Positions 6,794 through 15,213 are shown, numbered from the stretch's first letter. The stretch: DNA of 32,673 nucleotides from Staphylococcus ureilyticus (GCF_002902235.1 NZ_PPRL01000122.1:1-32673); one strand, 5' to 3'. The notes: generated by a model not told the origin, from the sequence alone. A program made the numbers and translations.

Positions 6794-6824
6794 AAAACCA
6801 CTCTTAAAACGAGTGGTTTTCTTT
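6794..6824. terminator. Bidirectional intrinsic terminator without an adjacent gene
   Basis: AAAACCACTC (6794-6803) pairs perfectly with GAGTGGTTTT (6811-6820), with T-rich sequence on both sides. The plus-strand gene it would serve has been lost to the left, where IS431 now ends at 6690. The rest of 6691-7047 holds no gene apart from the IS relic described next. Confidence 0.7.
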
Positions 6825-6875
6825 ATTGAATAATTTTAATATCACTTAAAAGTTTCTTATATGCTTTAGTCTAAT

Positions 6876-6984
6876 TTGTTTGGTACATTTATTCTTATTG
6901 GATAAGAAACGCTGTGCATAGAAAAACACTTTCGTATGATCCATTTAAAATGAATTCAACGAAAGTGCCTTTACTTTAGTCTCA
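6876..6984 (-). mobile_element. Relic of the left end of an IS150-group IS3 element
   Basis: On the minus strand CACTTTCGTTGAATTCA, then TACG, a purine-rich RBS-like word, GTGTTTTTCTATG, matches base for base most of the corresponding end of the intact IS3 element (21127-21178). The ATG (6917-6919) opens a frame that resembles the start of its orfA (HSVSYP against KRVSYS) and then decays to a stop within about 17 codons. An end-like AGTCTCA lies at 6978-6984. So a related but not identical IS once sat here and most of it has been deleted. Confidence 0.6.
6922..6967 (-). terminator. Probable terminator of the PTS-mupG operon, derived from an IS hairpin
   Basis: On the minus strand CACTTTCGT (plus 6959-6967) pairs with ACGAAAGTG (6927-6935), and further inner pairing is possible; TTTTT follows. 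In the intact IS the same hairpin hides an RBS; here compensating changes restored perfect pairs, and its position 80 bp after the last operon gene suits a terminator. The dual origin is an inference. Confidence 0.55.
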
Positions 6985-7047
6985 CTTCTTTTATAATCTT
7001 TCTACCAATCCTTGAATATCAAGCAGTCACGCACTATAAAACAAAGA

Positions 7048-8136
7048 TTATGATATCACTTTTAATTCAAAAGACTGCCATGGTTTTAATAAATTCAATA
7101 AGAAATGTTCTTCTTTTTTTACATGTCCGATAACATTTTTATAACCTTGATTTTCCATATCTTGTAATGCGATTTGCAGCTCCCCTTTGTAGTGACCATA
7201 TTGTTCATTACAAATCACAATATCACCTTTTTTAATTTGTTTTGTGTTATTTGGCGGGAATGGCTCATCCTTATAATGAACGCGACTCATCGTTGACCGT
7301 ATAACATAATCTGAAATATCCCCCCGATTAAAATGAAATGCCTCTGTCACAATAGTTTCATCTAATCCAGTAATATCGTTATTTAAATAAACATCAAAAC
7401 TAGGCATTGCTACATTAATTTCTGAAAGTGATTGTAACTCAGATTCAGAAGCAAATGCATTACCAATAATAAAATCATCTACTAAATTCGTCATTAATAA
7501 ATGCTTAACTTGTACTGCTATAGGCAATTTCCTATGACTTTCTAATGTCGGTAAGCCTTCCATAATCATCCAAGGCCCTACTGTTGCTTCTTGTGAAGAA
7601 ACAAAAGCTGCAGTATGAACATTATTTCTTTTATAAGCTTCACTCGTATTTACAAAATGTTGATATGATAAACCAGTATAGGTTTGAGGATAAAAATTGT
7701 GACAACCTATAAGTTTGTCTAAATTAGGTTGATAACTTAACACATCTTCAATAAATGTATCACTCACACTGATGTTTAATTCTACATACATATGCTGTTT
7801 GTTATAACTCAGTTGCGCTATTTCTTGAGCTGAAAATCCTGCATCTACACGTATTCCTGATACGCCTAGAGTTTTAAAAAAGGACAAATCATCACGTTTT
7901 AAATTCAATGCTTCAAAAACTTTATGGTTAATATCCGCAATCACTGTCATATCATTCTCTTTAGCAACGCTTACCACTGACTTAAATTTATTAAAAACCG
8001 CTTCTTCATCACTTTTAACCGAAAGTAAATTTGTGAAGATGCGCTTAAATCCGAATTTTGCACTCATTTTAATATAGTCACACATTTCTCCTAAATCTGA
8101 TTGGGTCGGATAAACTGATATTCCTAAATTATGCAT
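7048..8136 (-). CDS. MupG/DUF871 family phospho-glycosidase
   Basis: 362 residues with the start NLGISVYPTQSDLGEM typical of the DUF871 family, whose studied member MupG of S. aureus is a 6-phospho-N-acetylmuramidase (family GH170) that splits MurNAc-6P-GlcNAc. A TIM-barrel N-terminal part (about 1-235) with FKRIFTNLLSV and SGIRVDAGFSA is followed by a smaller C-terminal domain with PPNNTKQIKKGDIV. It is the last gene of a PTS operon, so its substrate should be the phosphorylated disaccharide brought in by the IIABC genes. No murQ etherase gene lies beside it, so MurNAc-GlcNAc is likely but unproved; another 6-phospho-disaccharide is possible. Start: ATG after AAGGAG. Confidence 0.85.
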   Translation of the reverse strand: MHNLGISVYPTQSDLGEMCDYIKMSAKFGFKRIFTNLLSVKSDEEAVFNKFKSVVSVAKENDMTVIADINHKVFEALNLKRDDLSFFKTLGVSGIRVDAGFSAQEIAQLSYNKQHMYVELNISVSDTFIEDVLSYQPNLDKLIGCHNFYPQTYTGLSYQHFVNTSEAYKRNNVHTAAFVSSQEATVGPWMIMEGLPTLESHRKLPIAVQVKHLLMTNLVDDFIIGNAFASESELQSLSEINVAMPSFDVYLNNDITGLDETIVTEAFHFNRGDISDYVIRSTMSRVHYKDEPFPPNNTKQIKKGDIVICNEQYGHYKGELQIALQDMENQGYKNVIGHVKKEEHFLLNLLKPWQSFELKVIS

Positions 8137-8142
8137 ATATAT

Positions 8143-8430
8143 TTACTCCTTATTTGATTTATATATAATGCCACGCATTTGACGTTGCTCAATCAATACA
8201 CGAGATTTTTCAAAAAAGAGGATACTCGTAAATATTAATAAAAGTAATATTATTCCCCATCCAAACAAATTAATATTTTCAAATATAACTACAGGGACAA
8301 CGACGATAAATGGTATACCTATCAGTAATAACCATCTATTAAAATGAAATTTATTGACTATAAAATGGGCTATTTTATAAAAGCAAAATATGAGTAAAAA
8401 TAATACTATTAAATAAATCAATCGCATCAT
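8143..8430 (-). CDS. Small membrane protein inside the PTS operon, function unknown
   Basis: 95 residues with two or three hydrophobic helices: LIYLIVLFLLIFCFYKIAHF (about 4-23), WLLLIGIPFIVVVPVVIF (about 33-50) and GWGIILLLLIFTSILFF (about 57-73), then a basic tail. It begins one base after the IIA stop and ends six bases before the MupG-like start, so it is firmly in the operon. I know no PTS-related family with this layout. A partner of the IIC permease or an unrelated passenger are both possible. Confidence 0.7.
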   Translation of the reverse strand: MMRLIYLIVLFLLIFCFYKIAHFIVNKFHFNRWLLLIGIPFIVVVPVVIFENINLFGWGIILLLLIFTSILFFEKSRVLIEQRQMRGIIYKSNKE

Positions 8431-8431
8431 A

Positions 8432-8752
8432 TTAACACTTCTCTTCTAATTTTTGATATAACTCAATCATTTTTTCAATTAAATTTTTCTCACTAATCGC
8501 TGTCATTAAATGGTCTTGTGCATGTATCATCAATAAAGATGTTTGTACTTTGTCACCATTTATTTCAGACTGTATTAATTCTGTTTGTATATTATGTGCT
8601 TTACTCATTTCTTGCTTCGACTCTGCCATCAGTTCATTCGCTTGTTCAAAATTAAATGCGGTAGCCGCATCCAAAGCTTCATATGCTAAACTTTTCGCAT
8701 TACCACCATGTGAAATAATTTCAAAAATAATTTGTTCGTTTTGTTCACTCAT
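8432..8752 (-). CDS. PTS lactose/cellobiose-type IIA component
   Basis: 106 residues from the ATG at 8752, preceded by GGGGAG; an upstream in-frame TTG has no RBS. All-helical IIA-Lac/Chb type. The phosphorylatable histidine is H77 in LMIHAQDHLMT, and D80 in the same motif is the metal-binding aspartate of the trimer. It passes phosphate from HPr to the IIB protein at 10103. Eighteen bases separate it from the IIC stop. Confidence 0.92.
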   Translation of the reverse strand: MSEQNEQIIFEIISHGGNAKSLAYEALDAATAFNFEQANELMAESKQEMSKAHNIQTELIQSEINGDKVQTSLLMIHAQDHLMTAISEKNLIEKMIELYQKLEEKC

Positions 8753-8770
8753 CAAATCTCCCCATCTCAA

Positions 8771-10066
8771 TTAATCGTCGTTAAAATCATCATTTATAGC
8801 ACCTTGTTCTTGTTCTATCATTTTACGTTCGTACATTTTAAAGAATGGATAATATATGATTACTGCAACTAAAAGATTAAATACGACTAACACCAGTGCT
8901 CTCCAGTCACCATTCGTTGCAAATAATGCCCCTAAAGGCCCCGGTAATGTCCATGGCGCAAGTATCGTGATTTTAGCTATCAAACCTAACTTAAATACAA
9001 AATAAGTAATCGTCGTTAAAATAAGTGGAATTCCTATAAACGGTAACGCAAGAATCGGATTCATAACTAATGGCGCACCAAATATAAGTGGTTCATTGAT
9101 ATTAAATATGCTCGGTATAATGGAAAAACGTCCTACTTTCTTCAAATATTCAGATTTTGAGAATATCATCAATATACACAAGCTCAGTGTCGCTCCTGCA
9201 CCGCCTATCCATACAAACCACTGGAAAAATGGTTCGACAATAATATGTGGTAATGGTTCCCCAGCAGCCTTAGCATCTATGTTTTGATCTAATAATGAAA
9301 ACCAAATAGGTTGGAAGACTGCCCCCATTACTGCCACACCATGTATACCTGCTGACCATAAAAGTACAATGAAAAACACAGGAATCAAAGCACCTAATAA
9401 ACTATCACCAGCAAAATTACCTAAAGGTTCAAAGATTTTATTAATAATAGCATTTAAATCTATATTTAATATCACTCTTACAAACCAAGAAATAACGATA
9501 ATGACGATTGCAGGTACCAAAGATTCAAACGAACGTGCAACAGATCCCGGAACTTGATCCGGCATTTTAATCGTAAACCCTGACTTCACTACGAGTCTCA
9601 TCATCTCAACAGCAAATATCATGGAAATGATTGCTACAAACAAGCCGGAACCACCTAAATCTGCCATAGGTAACACATAACCAACAGCGTCACTTTTAGG
9701 TAATTTATCATCTAAGTTGAGCGGTAACGTCATCATTAAGAATGTGGCTAGTGAAATTAATCCACCTGCTTGGCCATCCATTTTATATGATTTTGCTAAG
9801 CTGTATCCCATTGAAAATGCAGCGTAAACTGCCATCAAACCCAACGTCATTCTATTAGCGACCATTATCTTCTCAGCATGTGGTTCTACCAATTTTTCTA
9901 AAGCTGGTATGGGTGGAGACGCAAATAAAGTAAAGAACGATCCAACAATGATAAGTGGTAGCGTTGCAATAATACCATCACGAATAGAAGTCAAATGTCG
10001 TTGTTCAGAAGCTTTGGCCATGGGTGGCATCAATACTTTTTCAATCCATTTCAAAAATTTCTGCAT
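8771..10066 (-). CDS. PTS lactose/cellobiose-type IIC permease
   Basis: 431 residues from the ATG at 10066, preceded by AGAGGG; an upstream GTG (10075) is less likely. About ten membrane helices. The family hallmark NINEPLIFGAPLVMNP lies in the second half and forms part of the sugar site. Transports and phosphorylates a beta-linked sugar with the IIA and IIB proteins encoded beside it. LacE/CelB-type IIC proteins take cellobiose, chitobiose or lactose; with a MupG-like enzyme downstream a muropeptide disaccharide is conceivable. The known staphylococcal MurNAc-GlcNAc permease MurP is a different (glucose-superfamily) type, so this would be a distinct route. Confidence 0.92.
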   Translation of the reverse strand: MQKFLKWIEKVLMPPMAKASEQRHLTSIRDGIIATLPLIIVGSFFTLFASPPIPALEKLVEPHAEKIMVANRMTLGLMAVYAAFSMGYSLAKSYKMDGQAGGLISLATFLMMTLPLNLDDKLPKSDAVGYVLPMADLGGSGLFVAIISMIFAVEMMRLVVKSGFTIKMPDQVPGSVARSFESLVPAIVIIVISWFVRVILNIDLNAIINKIFEPLGNFAGDSLLGALIPVFFIVLLWSAGIHGVAVMGAVFQPIWFSLLDQNIDAKAAGEPLPHIIVEPFFQWFVWIGGAGATLSLCILMIFSKSEYLKKVGRFSIIPSIFNINEPLIFGAPLVMNPILALPFIGIPLILTTITYFVFKLGLIAKITILAPWTLPGPLGALFATNGDWRALVLVVFNLLVAVIIYYPFFKMYERKMIEQEQGAINDDFNDD

Positions 10067-10102
10067 AACATACACCCTCTGTTTACTTATTTAATTTAGT
10101 AC

Positions 10103-10402
10103 TTATACATACGTTTTTATTTGCTTTAAAATTTTAGGTGCGCCAATGGGTGTATAGCCCATTGGATCTATGACATCTACAGGTTTATTAACTGCTTCAC
10201 CGATTTTTTTAAATTTATCTAATCGATGTCTAACTTGAGGTGCTACTAAACCTAAGTCATAATCAGCAATTTCATTTTCAAATGCTTCGGTTCCAACTGC
10301 TACAATTTCCAAATCAAAATTTTCTTTTGCTGCTTCTTTCTTCACAGCATCCACAATCATAGAACTAGACATGCCACCTGAACAAACCATTATTACTTTC
10401 AT
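10103..10402 (-). CDS. PTS lactose/cellobiose-type IIB component
   Basis: 99 residues from the ATG at 10402, preceded by GAAAGGATG; an upstream in-frame start overlaps the regulator gene. The P-loop-like MVCSGGMSSSM carries the phosphocysteine C7. Length and start are typical for the free-standing IIB-Chb/Lac domain. It receives phosphate from H77 of IIA and gives it to the sugar bound by IIC. It follows the regulator by 14 bp. Confidence 0.92.
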   Translation of the reverse strand: MKVIMVCSGGMSSSMIVDAVKKEAAKENFDLEIVAVGTEAFENEIADYDLGLVAPQVRHRLDKFKKIGEAVNKPVDVIDPMGYTPIGAPKILKQIKTYV

Positions 10403-10416
10403 AAAACAACATCCTT

Positions 10417-11280
10417 TCAATATTTTCTTTTTTTAACTTTAACTGCTTGCCGTGTACGTTCTAATAATTTCGTATGTCTTTCATAATCCCTACTGGCTAA
10501 TGATACAAATAAAATATCTATGACATTAAGCATGGCTATACGTGAACTCATAGCTGCACTTCTCACTGGCTTTTCTGAAGAGCTATAAAATAAGTTAATA
10601 TTGGCTAAGTCTGCCACATCATTATTGCTATATTTAGTTATGGAAATAATTTGAGCACCCGCTTTATGCGCTAACGCTAATGACTGCAAAATATCTTCTG
10701 TTTGGCCAGTGTTAGAAATAGCAATAACAACATCATCCTTTGTTACATTGGCACTCAATGTTGCTTGTTCATCATAGCTCTTACCAATCTCACACCACTT
10801 ATCGATGCGTGTAAGCTTTTGCTTTAAATCTTCTGCAATAATTGACGAAGCACCAATACCAAACACACAAATTTTTCTAGCCTGATGTATCATTAAAGTC
10901 GCTTGTTCTAACGCTACTGGTGATAAAATTTGAGCTGTATTTCTTATAGATTTAGCATTACTTTGAGAAATACTGTTTATCACGCTTTCATTGGAATCAT
11001 TAATATTGAGTTCTTCATAATCATATTCAATTTCATTGTTGCTATTTAACGCCATAGCAATTTCCATCTTCAAATCTTGAAAGCCCTTACATTTAATTTT
11101 TTTAGATAACCTAACAATCGTCGCTTCGCTGACATTTGTTAGGTGTGCTAAATGTTGTATTGAACTGTTGATCGTTTCATGCGGATAATCGATGATATAC
11201 TGTGCCACTCTATACTCCGATGGATTCAAAGTCGCTAATGATGATTCCAATAATATTAAAATATTGCGAATAGCTATCAT
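10417..11280 (-). CDS. RpiR/MurR-family transcription regulator
   Basis: 287 residues: N-terminal helix-turn-helix (about 1-78, with QHLAHLTNVSEATIVRLSKK) and C-terminal SIS sugar-phosphate domain (about 125-260, with ICVFGIGASSIIAEDL and VIAISNTGQTEDIL). Proteins of this family sense a phospho-sugar and control the operon they head. It is the first gene of the six-gene operon, with two direct repeats upstream that could be its operator. AAAGAG touches the ATG, so spacing is poor; translation may be weak, keeping regulator levels low, or the real start may differ by a few codons. Confidence 0.9.
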   Translation of the reverse strand: MIAIRNILILLESSLATLNPSEYRVAQYIIDYPHETINSSIQHLAHLTNVSEATIVRLSKKIKCKGFQDLKMEIAMALNSNNEIEYDYEELNINDSNESVINSISQSNAKSIRNTAQILSPVALEQATLMIHQARKICVFGIGASSIIAEDLKQKLTRIDKWCEIGKSYDEQATLSANVTKDDVVIAISNTGQTEDILQSLALAHKAGAQIISITKYSNNDVADLANINLFYSSSEKPVRSAAMSSRIAMLNVIDILFVSLASRDYERHTKLLERTRQAVKVKKRKY

Positions 11281-11286
11281 CTCTTT

Positions 11287-11334
11287 TCAAAATATTGTTT
11301 CATCTTAGCTACAATTTACAAAATATTATTTCGT
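11287..11334. promoter_or_regulatory. Candidate operator of the RpiR-family regulator
   Basis: Two 17-bp direct repeats, TCAAAATATTGTTTCAT (11287-11303) and ACAAAATATTATTTCGT (11318-11334), 31 bp apart, or three helical turns. A weaker relative, TGAAATATTGCTTA, starts near 11372. All lie just before the regulator gene. RpiR-type sites often combine GAAA and AATATT words. Binding is inferred. Confidence 0.45.
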
Positions 11335-11583
11335 GTGTCAAATTATATTTTGTTTGTAAAATAACACTTACTGAAATATTGCTTACTGCGCGCTGAAGAT
11401 TTAATCATTTATTATCACCTTTCTTCTCTCAATATATCGAAAGTTCCAAGAAACCTTGCAAGTTAGATATACTCACTATCCTGAATTTGCTAAAATCAAT
11501 ACTTCATTTTAAAATTGATTTGAATATAATATTGGAAATTTCAAAATTTCTTTAGGTGTTAAATTTTTTAACGGAGTGATTTC

Positions 11584-12318
11584 ATGAAACGTAACATTGA
11601 ATTATTAAAAAATATCATTGATACTTCTAATAGCATTACATTTTTCACAGGAGCAGGTATATCTGTTGCAAGTGGTATTCCTGACTTTCGTTCTATTGGT
11701 GGTTTATATGAGGAAATTTCAAAAAATGGTTACTCTCCTGAGTATTTATTAAGTGAAGCGTATTTCCAAAATGATCCAGAAGGCTTTATTAATTTTTGTC
11801 ATGATTATTTACTCTTTGCTGACAAAAAGCCAAATATCGTTCATCAGTGGATTGCTCAACTTGAACAGCATCAACAATCACTGGGTGTCATCACTCAAAA
11901 CATTGACGGCCTACATTCAGATGCCGGGAGTTCACACACAGATGAACTACATGGTACACTAAACCGATTTTATTGTATTAACTGTGAGCAAAAATATTCT
12001 AAACAATACGTTATTCATCATAACCTACGTCATTGTGAAACTTGTGGCAGTGCAATCAGACCAGATATCGTACTTTATGGAGAAATGCTAAATCAAGACA
12101 CGATATTTGATGCTCTACATAAAATCAAATCAGCTGACACCCTAGTTGTTTTAGGTTCTTCACTGGTCGTTCAGCCTGCCGCCGGTCTTATATCAAACTT
12201 TGAGGGTCAAAACTTAGTTATTATTAACAGGGACCCTACACCTTATGATAGTGATGCAAATTTAGTAATACACGATGACATGGTTTCAGTCATTAATGAA
12301 CTGTATGCAACATTGTAA
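11584..12318 (+). CDS. Sir2-family NAD-dependent protein deacylase (sirtuin)
   Basis: 244 residues, full length for a bacterial sirtuin. Motifs: GAGIS NAD-binding turn (23-27), GIPDFRS (31-37), TQNIDGLH (104-111), catalytic H123 in ELHGT, and a zinc site with C131, C134, C151 and C154. The region LGSSLVVQPAA forms the second NAD contact. Removes acyl groups from lysines using NAD+ and gives nicotinamide and O-acyl-ADP-ribose. ATG after GGAGTG. It stands alone, convergent with the MscS gene across a strong shared terminator. The lack of a macrodomain or lipoate-ligase neighbour argues against the SirTM (ADP-ribosylating) type. Confidence 0.93.
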   Translation: MKRNIELLKNIIDTSNSITFFTGAGISVASGIPDFRSIGGLYEEISKNGYSPEYLLSEAYFQNDPEGFINFCHDYLLFADKKPNIVHQWIAQLEQHQQSLGVITQNIDGLHSDAGSSHTDELHGTLNRFYCINCEQKYSKQYVIHHNLRHCETCGSAIRPDIVLYGEMLNQDTIFDALHKIKSADTLVVLGSSLVVQPAAGLISNFEGQNLVIINRDPTPYDSDANLVIHDDMVSVINELYATL

Positions 12319-12360
12319 ATTTCCAAATAAATGAGTATGCGCGTATCGTTTAAAAAATAA

Positions 12361-12399
12361 AAAGCGTATCTACATGCATTATGCATGTAGATACGCTTT
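12361..12399. terminator. Bidirectional terminator between sirtuin and MscS genes
   Basis: A perfect 19-bp inverted repeat (AAAGCGTATCTACATGCAT at 12361-12379 and its complement at 12381-12399) around a single T, with A-rich DNA before and T-rich DNA after. It serves both convergent genes. With a one-base centre it may also form a long cruciform. Confidence 0.92.
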
Positions 12400-12419
12400 C
12401 TCTTTTTATAATTTCAATA

Positions 12420-13301
12420 TTATTCAATTACTGGTTCTTCAAATTTAGCCAGCGTTGGTTTTGGCATAGAAATACCTTCTTTATTAAGGTAATGTAAAAC
12501 TTCTTTACGCAATAATCTCTGACCTGGAAAATGCATACCTGGCTTTACATGTACTAATAATTTAATAATCATTTGATTGCCGTCGATACTGTCTAACCCT
12601 AATAAATCAGGTGCTGCAACAAACATATCATATTTATCTTTGAGTGTTGGTAAAAAGTCTAATAATTTTTTCTCTATCATTTCATAATCTTCTGATGGTG
12701 AAACGGGTATCATCACTAGTGGTGATACATCTGTTGCAGAGTAGTTTACAATTTCACTTATTGTTCCATTGGGTAAAGTATATATTTCACCTGTATCTGA
12801 TTGTATGCGTGTTGATCTTAAACCAATTGTTTTAACTGTACCCTCTGCAATCGTCACACCAGACGCATTAATTTGCACATAATCACTCACGTCAAATTGT
12901 CCTTCAAATATAATAAAGAAACCGGTTATGATATCTTTGACAATTGTTTGTGCACCGAAGCCGACCGCTAGACCGACCACACCAGCACCGGCTAAAATTG
13001 CCGATACGCTTATCCCAAAGCGTGAAAGTATAGATGTGAGTACGATAAACCATACAACATAACTAATTAGATTTTGAACAAGTGTAGATAACGTCTCACT
13101 TCGTTTAATTTTATAGTGTGTTTTTTTCTTTGCATTTGCTTTGAAAAATTTCGTCACTAATTTCTTCGCAATGGTAATCACAATAATACCTATCAAAATA
13201 TATGCCACAATAATTAATATATTGACTAAAAGTGATTGATAAAATTCAACCTTTGTTAGTGGTTCAATCAACTTCATAAAAAATTGCTTCAATTGATTCA
13301 T
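12420..13301 (-). CDS. Small-conductance mechanosensitive channel, MscS family
   Basis: 293 residues. Three membrane helices (about 25-48, 73-94 and 98-135); the last one has the glycine/alanine-rich pore pattern AILAGAGVVGLAVGFGAQTIVKDII, followed by the beta domain (FDVSDYVQI) and the alpha/beta vestibule. Opens under membrane tension to release solutes on osmotic downshift. Similar in size to Bacillus YkuT. ATG preceded by GGGGGA. Single gene. (Pore motif length quoted from about residue 104.). Confidence 0.9.
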   Translation of the reverse strand: MNQLKQFFMKLIEPLTKVEFYQSLLVNILIIVAYILIGIIVITIAKKLVTKFFKANAKKKTHYKIKRSETLSTLVQNLISYVVWFIVLTSILSRFGISVSAILAGAGVVGLAVGFGAQTIVKDIITGFFIIFEGQFDVSDYVQINASGVTIAEGTVKTIGLRSTRIQSDTGEIYTLPNGTISEIVNYSATDVSPLVMIPVSPSEDYEMIEKKLLDFLPTLKDKYDMFVAAPDLLGLDSIDGNQMIIKLLVHVKPGMHFPGQRLLRKEVLHYLNKEGISMPKPTLAKFEEPVIE

Positions 13302-13490
13302 ATTGTATTTCCCCCATTCTTAGCTTGCTATACGATTGCGTTACAATACATCAAATAGTAGTGATTTATTAAGAAATTGCTTTTCCCATTACAAAAGTTA
13401 TCATACTTTAAAAGTTATCTAAACCCTTAAAGGTTTTGAACAACTCACTTTAGCTTAAAGTGATACTTTTATTTCAATATGCAGTCTAAA

Positions 13491-13523
13491 AGCAGGATAG
13501 ACATCCGCTATCCTGCTTTATTT
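13491..13523. terminator. Intrinsic terminator of the ABC-F gene
   Basis: AGCAGGATAG (13491-13500) pairs with CTATCCTGCT (13508-13517), with short T-runs on both strands. It lies 15 bp beyond the stop of the minus-strand ABC-F gene. A weaker palindrome, CACTTTAGCTTAAAGTG, sits nearby at 13446-13462. Confidence 0.85.
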
Positions 13524-13537
13524 TGTGTGTATATAAA

Positions 13538-15154
13538 TTATAGAAAACCTTTATTTTTAACATAGTTATAATTTCCATGAAACTTTTCAAAATTTTTATT
13601 TTTCAACAAATAAGTGACGCTAAATAGCTTATTAAGAAAGTATCTATCATGTGACACAGTAATGATGGTACCTTCATAATCCAATAAAGCTTCTTCAATT
13701 GTTTCTTTTGCATCTATATCTAAATGGTTCGTTGGTTCATCTAAAACTAGTAAATTATAATCACTATTTACTAGTTGCGCCCATCTAAGCCTGATTCTTT
13801 CTCCACCACTTAAATCATTAACTTTTTTAAAAACGTCTTTGCCATAAAACATAAAGTTAGCTAACATATGTCTAGCCTGACCTTCTGTCACATCCACCTT
13901 TTCTCGAAAAATATTTAATATAGTATCATTTTCAACTTCCTCAAACTCATGCTGAGAAAGATATCCAATTTTTAAATTGTTTGCAGTTTTAATTGAACCT
14001 TCATCTACAGAAACTTGTCCTAAAATCATTTTTAAAAGGGTTGATTTACCTGTTCCATTGTCACCAATAATAGCAACATGCTCACCTCTTCTAATCAACA
14101 TATCCACATTTTCAAATAATAAAGAATCATATGCTTTAGCCACATTTTCCATTTCAATGACTTTGTTTGAAACACGTTTACTTTCTTCAAGCACTATGTT
14201 CATTTTTTGTGAATCTATCGTTGGCTTTTCCAAACGCTTGATACGATTTAAGGCTTTTTCCATACTTTTAGCCCGACGGTACATTGCAGCGTTGGGTGGT
14301 TTTGCTTGGCTCGCCCATAATTTTAATTGCTTAATGGATTCTTTCATTTTTTTAATTTTCTTTTGTTGTGTTTTATAAGCTTCAAATTCAACTAGTAACC
14401 TTTTTTCTCTCTCTTCAACAAAATATGAATAATTGCCATTATAACTATAAAGTTGCTTCTGATCTATTTCTATAATTTGCTGTACTGTTTCATCTAAAAA
14501 ATAGCGATCATGCGAAACAATTACTGTAGCGCCTTCGTAATTCTCAATATAGTTAGCTAACCATTCGATAGAACTAAAATCAAGGTGATTCGTCGGCTCA
14601 TCTAAAAGTAATAAATCTGTGGGTTTAATCAATATTTGCGCAATACCTACTTTTGTACGTTCTCCACCAGATAAATCTCCCCATTTTGATTCGAGCAAAT
14701 GTTCTATATTTAAACCATTAGCTACTCTACGTATTTTAGCATCTATTTCATAACCATCATGCGCTTCATAATATGACTGTAATTCGCCATACCGAGACAT
14801 TAAATTATCTATATTTTCCGTTTCATGACTCATTTTTTCTTCAATCACTTCAAGTTGGTCTGATATACGATTTAAAGTTTGAAACACAGATTGCAAACAT
14901 TGATAAATGTTTTGATGTGATTCGTATTCAGGTATTTGGTTTAAATAACCAATCTTTAAATTTTTCTTCCAACTGATTACGCCTGATGATGGTTTTTCTA
15001 TACCAGATAATAAATTCAATAAGGTAGTCTTACCTTCTCCATTTCTACCTACTAAACCAATAGTATCTCCAGCGTTAAGAGTAATTTTAATATCATCGAA
15101 TAAAGTTTCTTCAATAAATCTTTTAGAAATGTTAGATGCGTTTAATATATTCAT
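13538..15154 (-). CDS. ABC-F family ATPase, probable ribosome-acting (antibiotic protection or translation factor)
   Basis: 538 residues from the ATG at 15154, preceded by GGAGGAAG; an in-frame TTG further up lies inside a hairpin. Two ABC domains without membrane helices: Walker A GRNGEGKT (36-43) and later GDNGTGKST; signatures LSGGERTKVG and LSGGERIRLRW; Walker B/H-loop LLLLDEPTNHLD and LLVLDEPTNHLD, each followed by VSHDRYFL. Between the domains is the charged linker (EREKRLLVEFEAYKTQQKK to KAMNRIKRLEKP-like part) that enters the ribosomal E site in this family. ABC-F proteins either protect ribosomes from PLS-type antibiotics or rescue stalled ones. The leader peptide and attenuator upstream favour drug-inducible resistance. 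It does not look like Vga, Msr or Sal by memory. Confidence 0.88.
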   Translation of the reverse strand: MNILNASNISKRFIEETLFDDIKITLNAGDTIGLVGRNGEGKTTLLNLLSGIEKPSSGVISWKKNLKIGYLNQIPEYESHQNIYQCLQSVFQTLNRISDQLEVIEEKMSHETENIDNLMSRYGELQSYYEAHDGYEIDAKIRRVANGLNIEHLLESKWGDLSGGERTKVGIAQILIKPTDLLLLDEPTNHLDFSSIEWLANYIENYEGATVIVSHDRYFLDETVQQIIEIDQKQLYSYNGNYSYFVEEREKRLLVEFEAYKTQQKKIKKMKESIKQLKLWASQAKPPNAAMYRRAKSMEKALNRIKRLEKPTIDSQKMNIVLEESKRVSNKVIEMENVAKAYDSLLFENVDMLIRRGEHVAIIGDNGTGKSTLLKMILGQVSVDEGSIKTANNLKIGYLSQHEFEEVENDTILNIFREKVDVTEGQARHMLANFMFYGKDVFKKVNDLSGGERIRLRWAQLVNSDYNLLVLDEPTNHLDIDAKETIEEALLDYEGTIITVSHDRYFLNKLFSVTYLLKNKNFEKFHGNYNYVKNKGFL

Positions 15155-15171
15155 TTTACTTCCTCCATATC

Positions 15172-15213
15172 GTCTATAAGGAAGCAAAATTCAGGTGTCA
15201 GTTCCTTATAGAC
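15172..15213 (-). promoter_or_regulatory. Attenuator-like hairpin between leader peptide and ABC-F gene
   Basis: A perfect 12-bp inverted repeat: GTCTATAAGGAA at the end of the leader ORF (plus 15202-15213) and TTCCTTATAGAC (15172-15183), whose last base is five bases before the GGAGG of the ABC-F gene. The 18-base loop carries GACACCT, which is complementary to AGGTGTC in the leader RBS. A second small hairpin within the leader (ACTTCA/TGAAGT) is followed by TTTTTT and could terminate transcription. A ribosome moving or stalling on the leader would change which of these forms. Confidence 0.7.

Noticed and set aside
10417..11280. RpiR-type gene as MurR with a complete MurNAc operon
   Set aside because: No murQ or murP lies nearby and the transporter type differs, so I do not assign the name murR.
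13977..14378. 133-residue plus-strand ORF
   Set aside because: Lies entirely antisense to the ABC-F gene, with no RBS and no recognisable domain.
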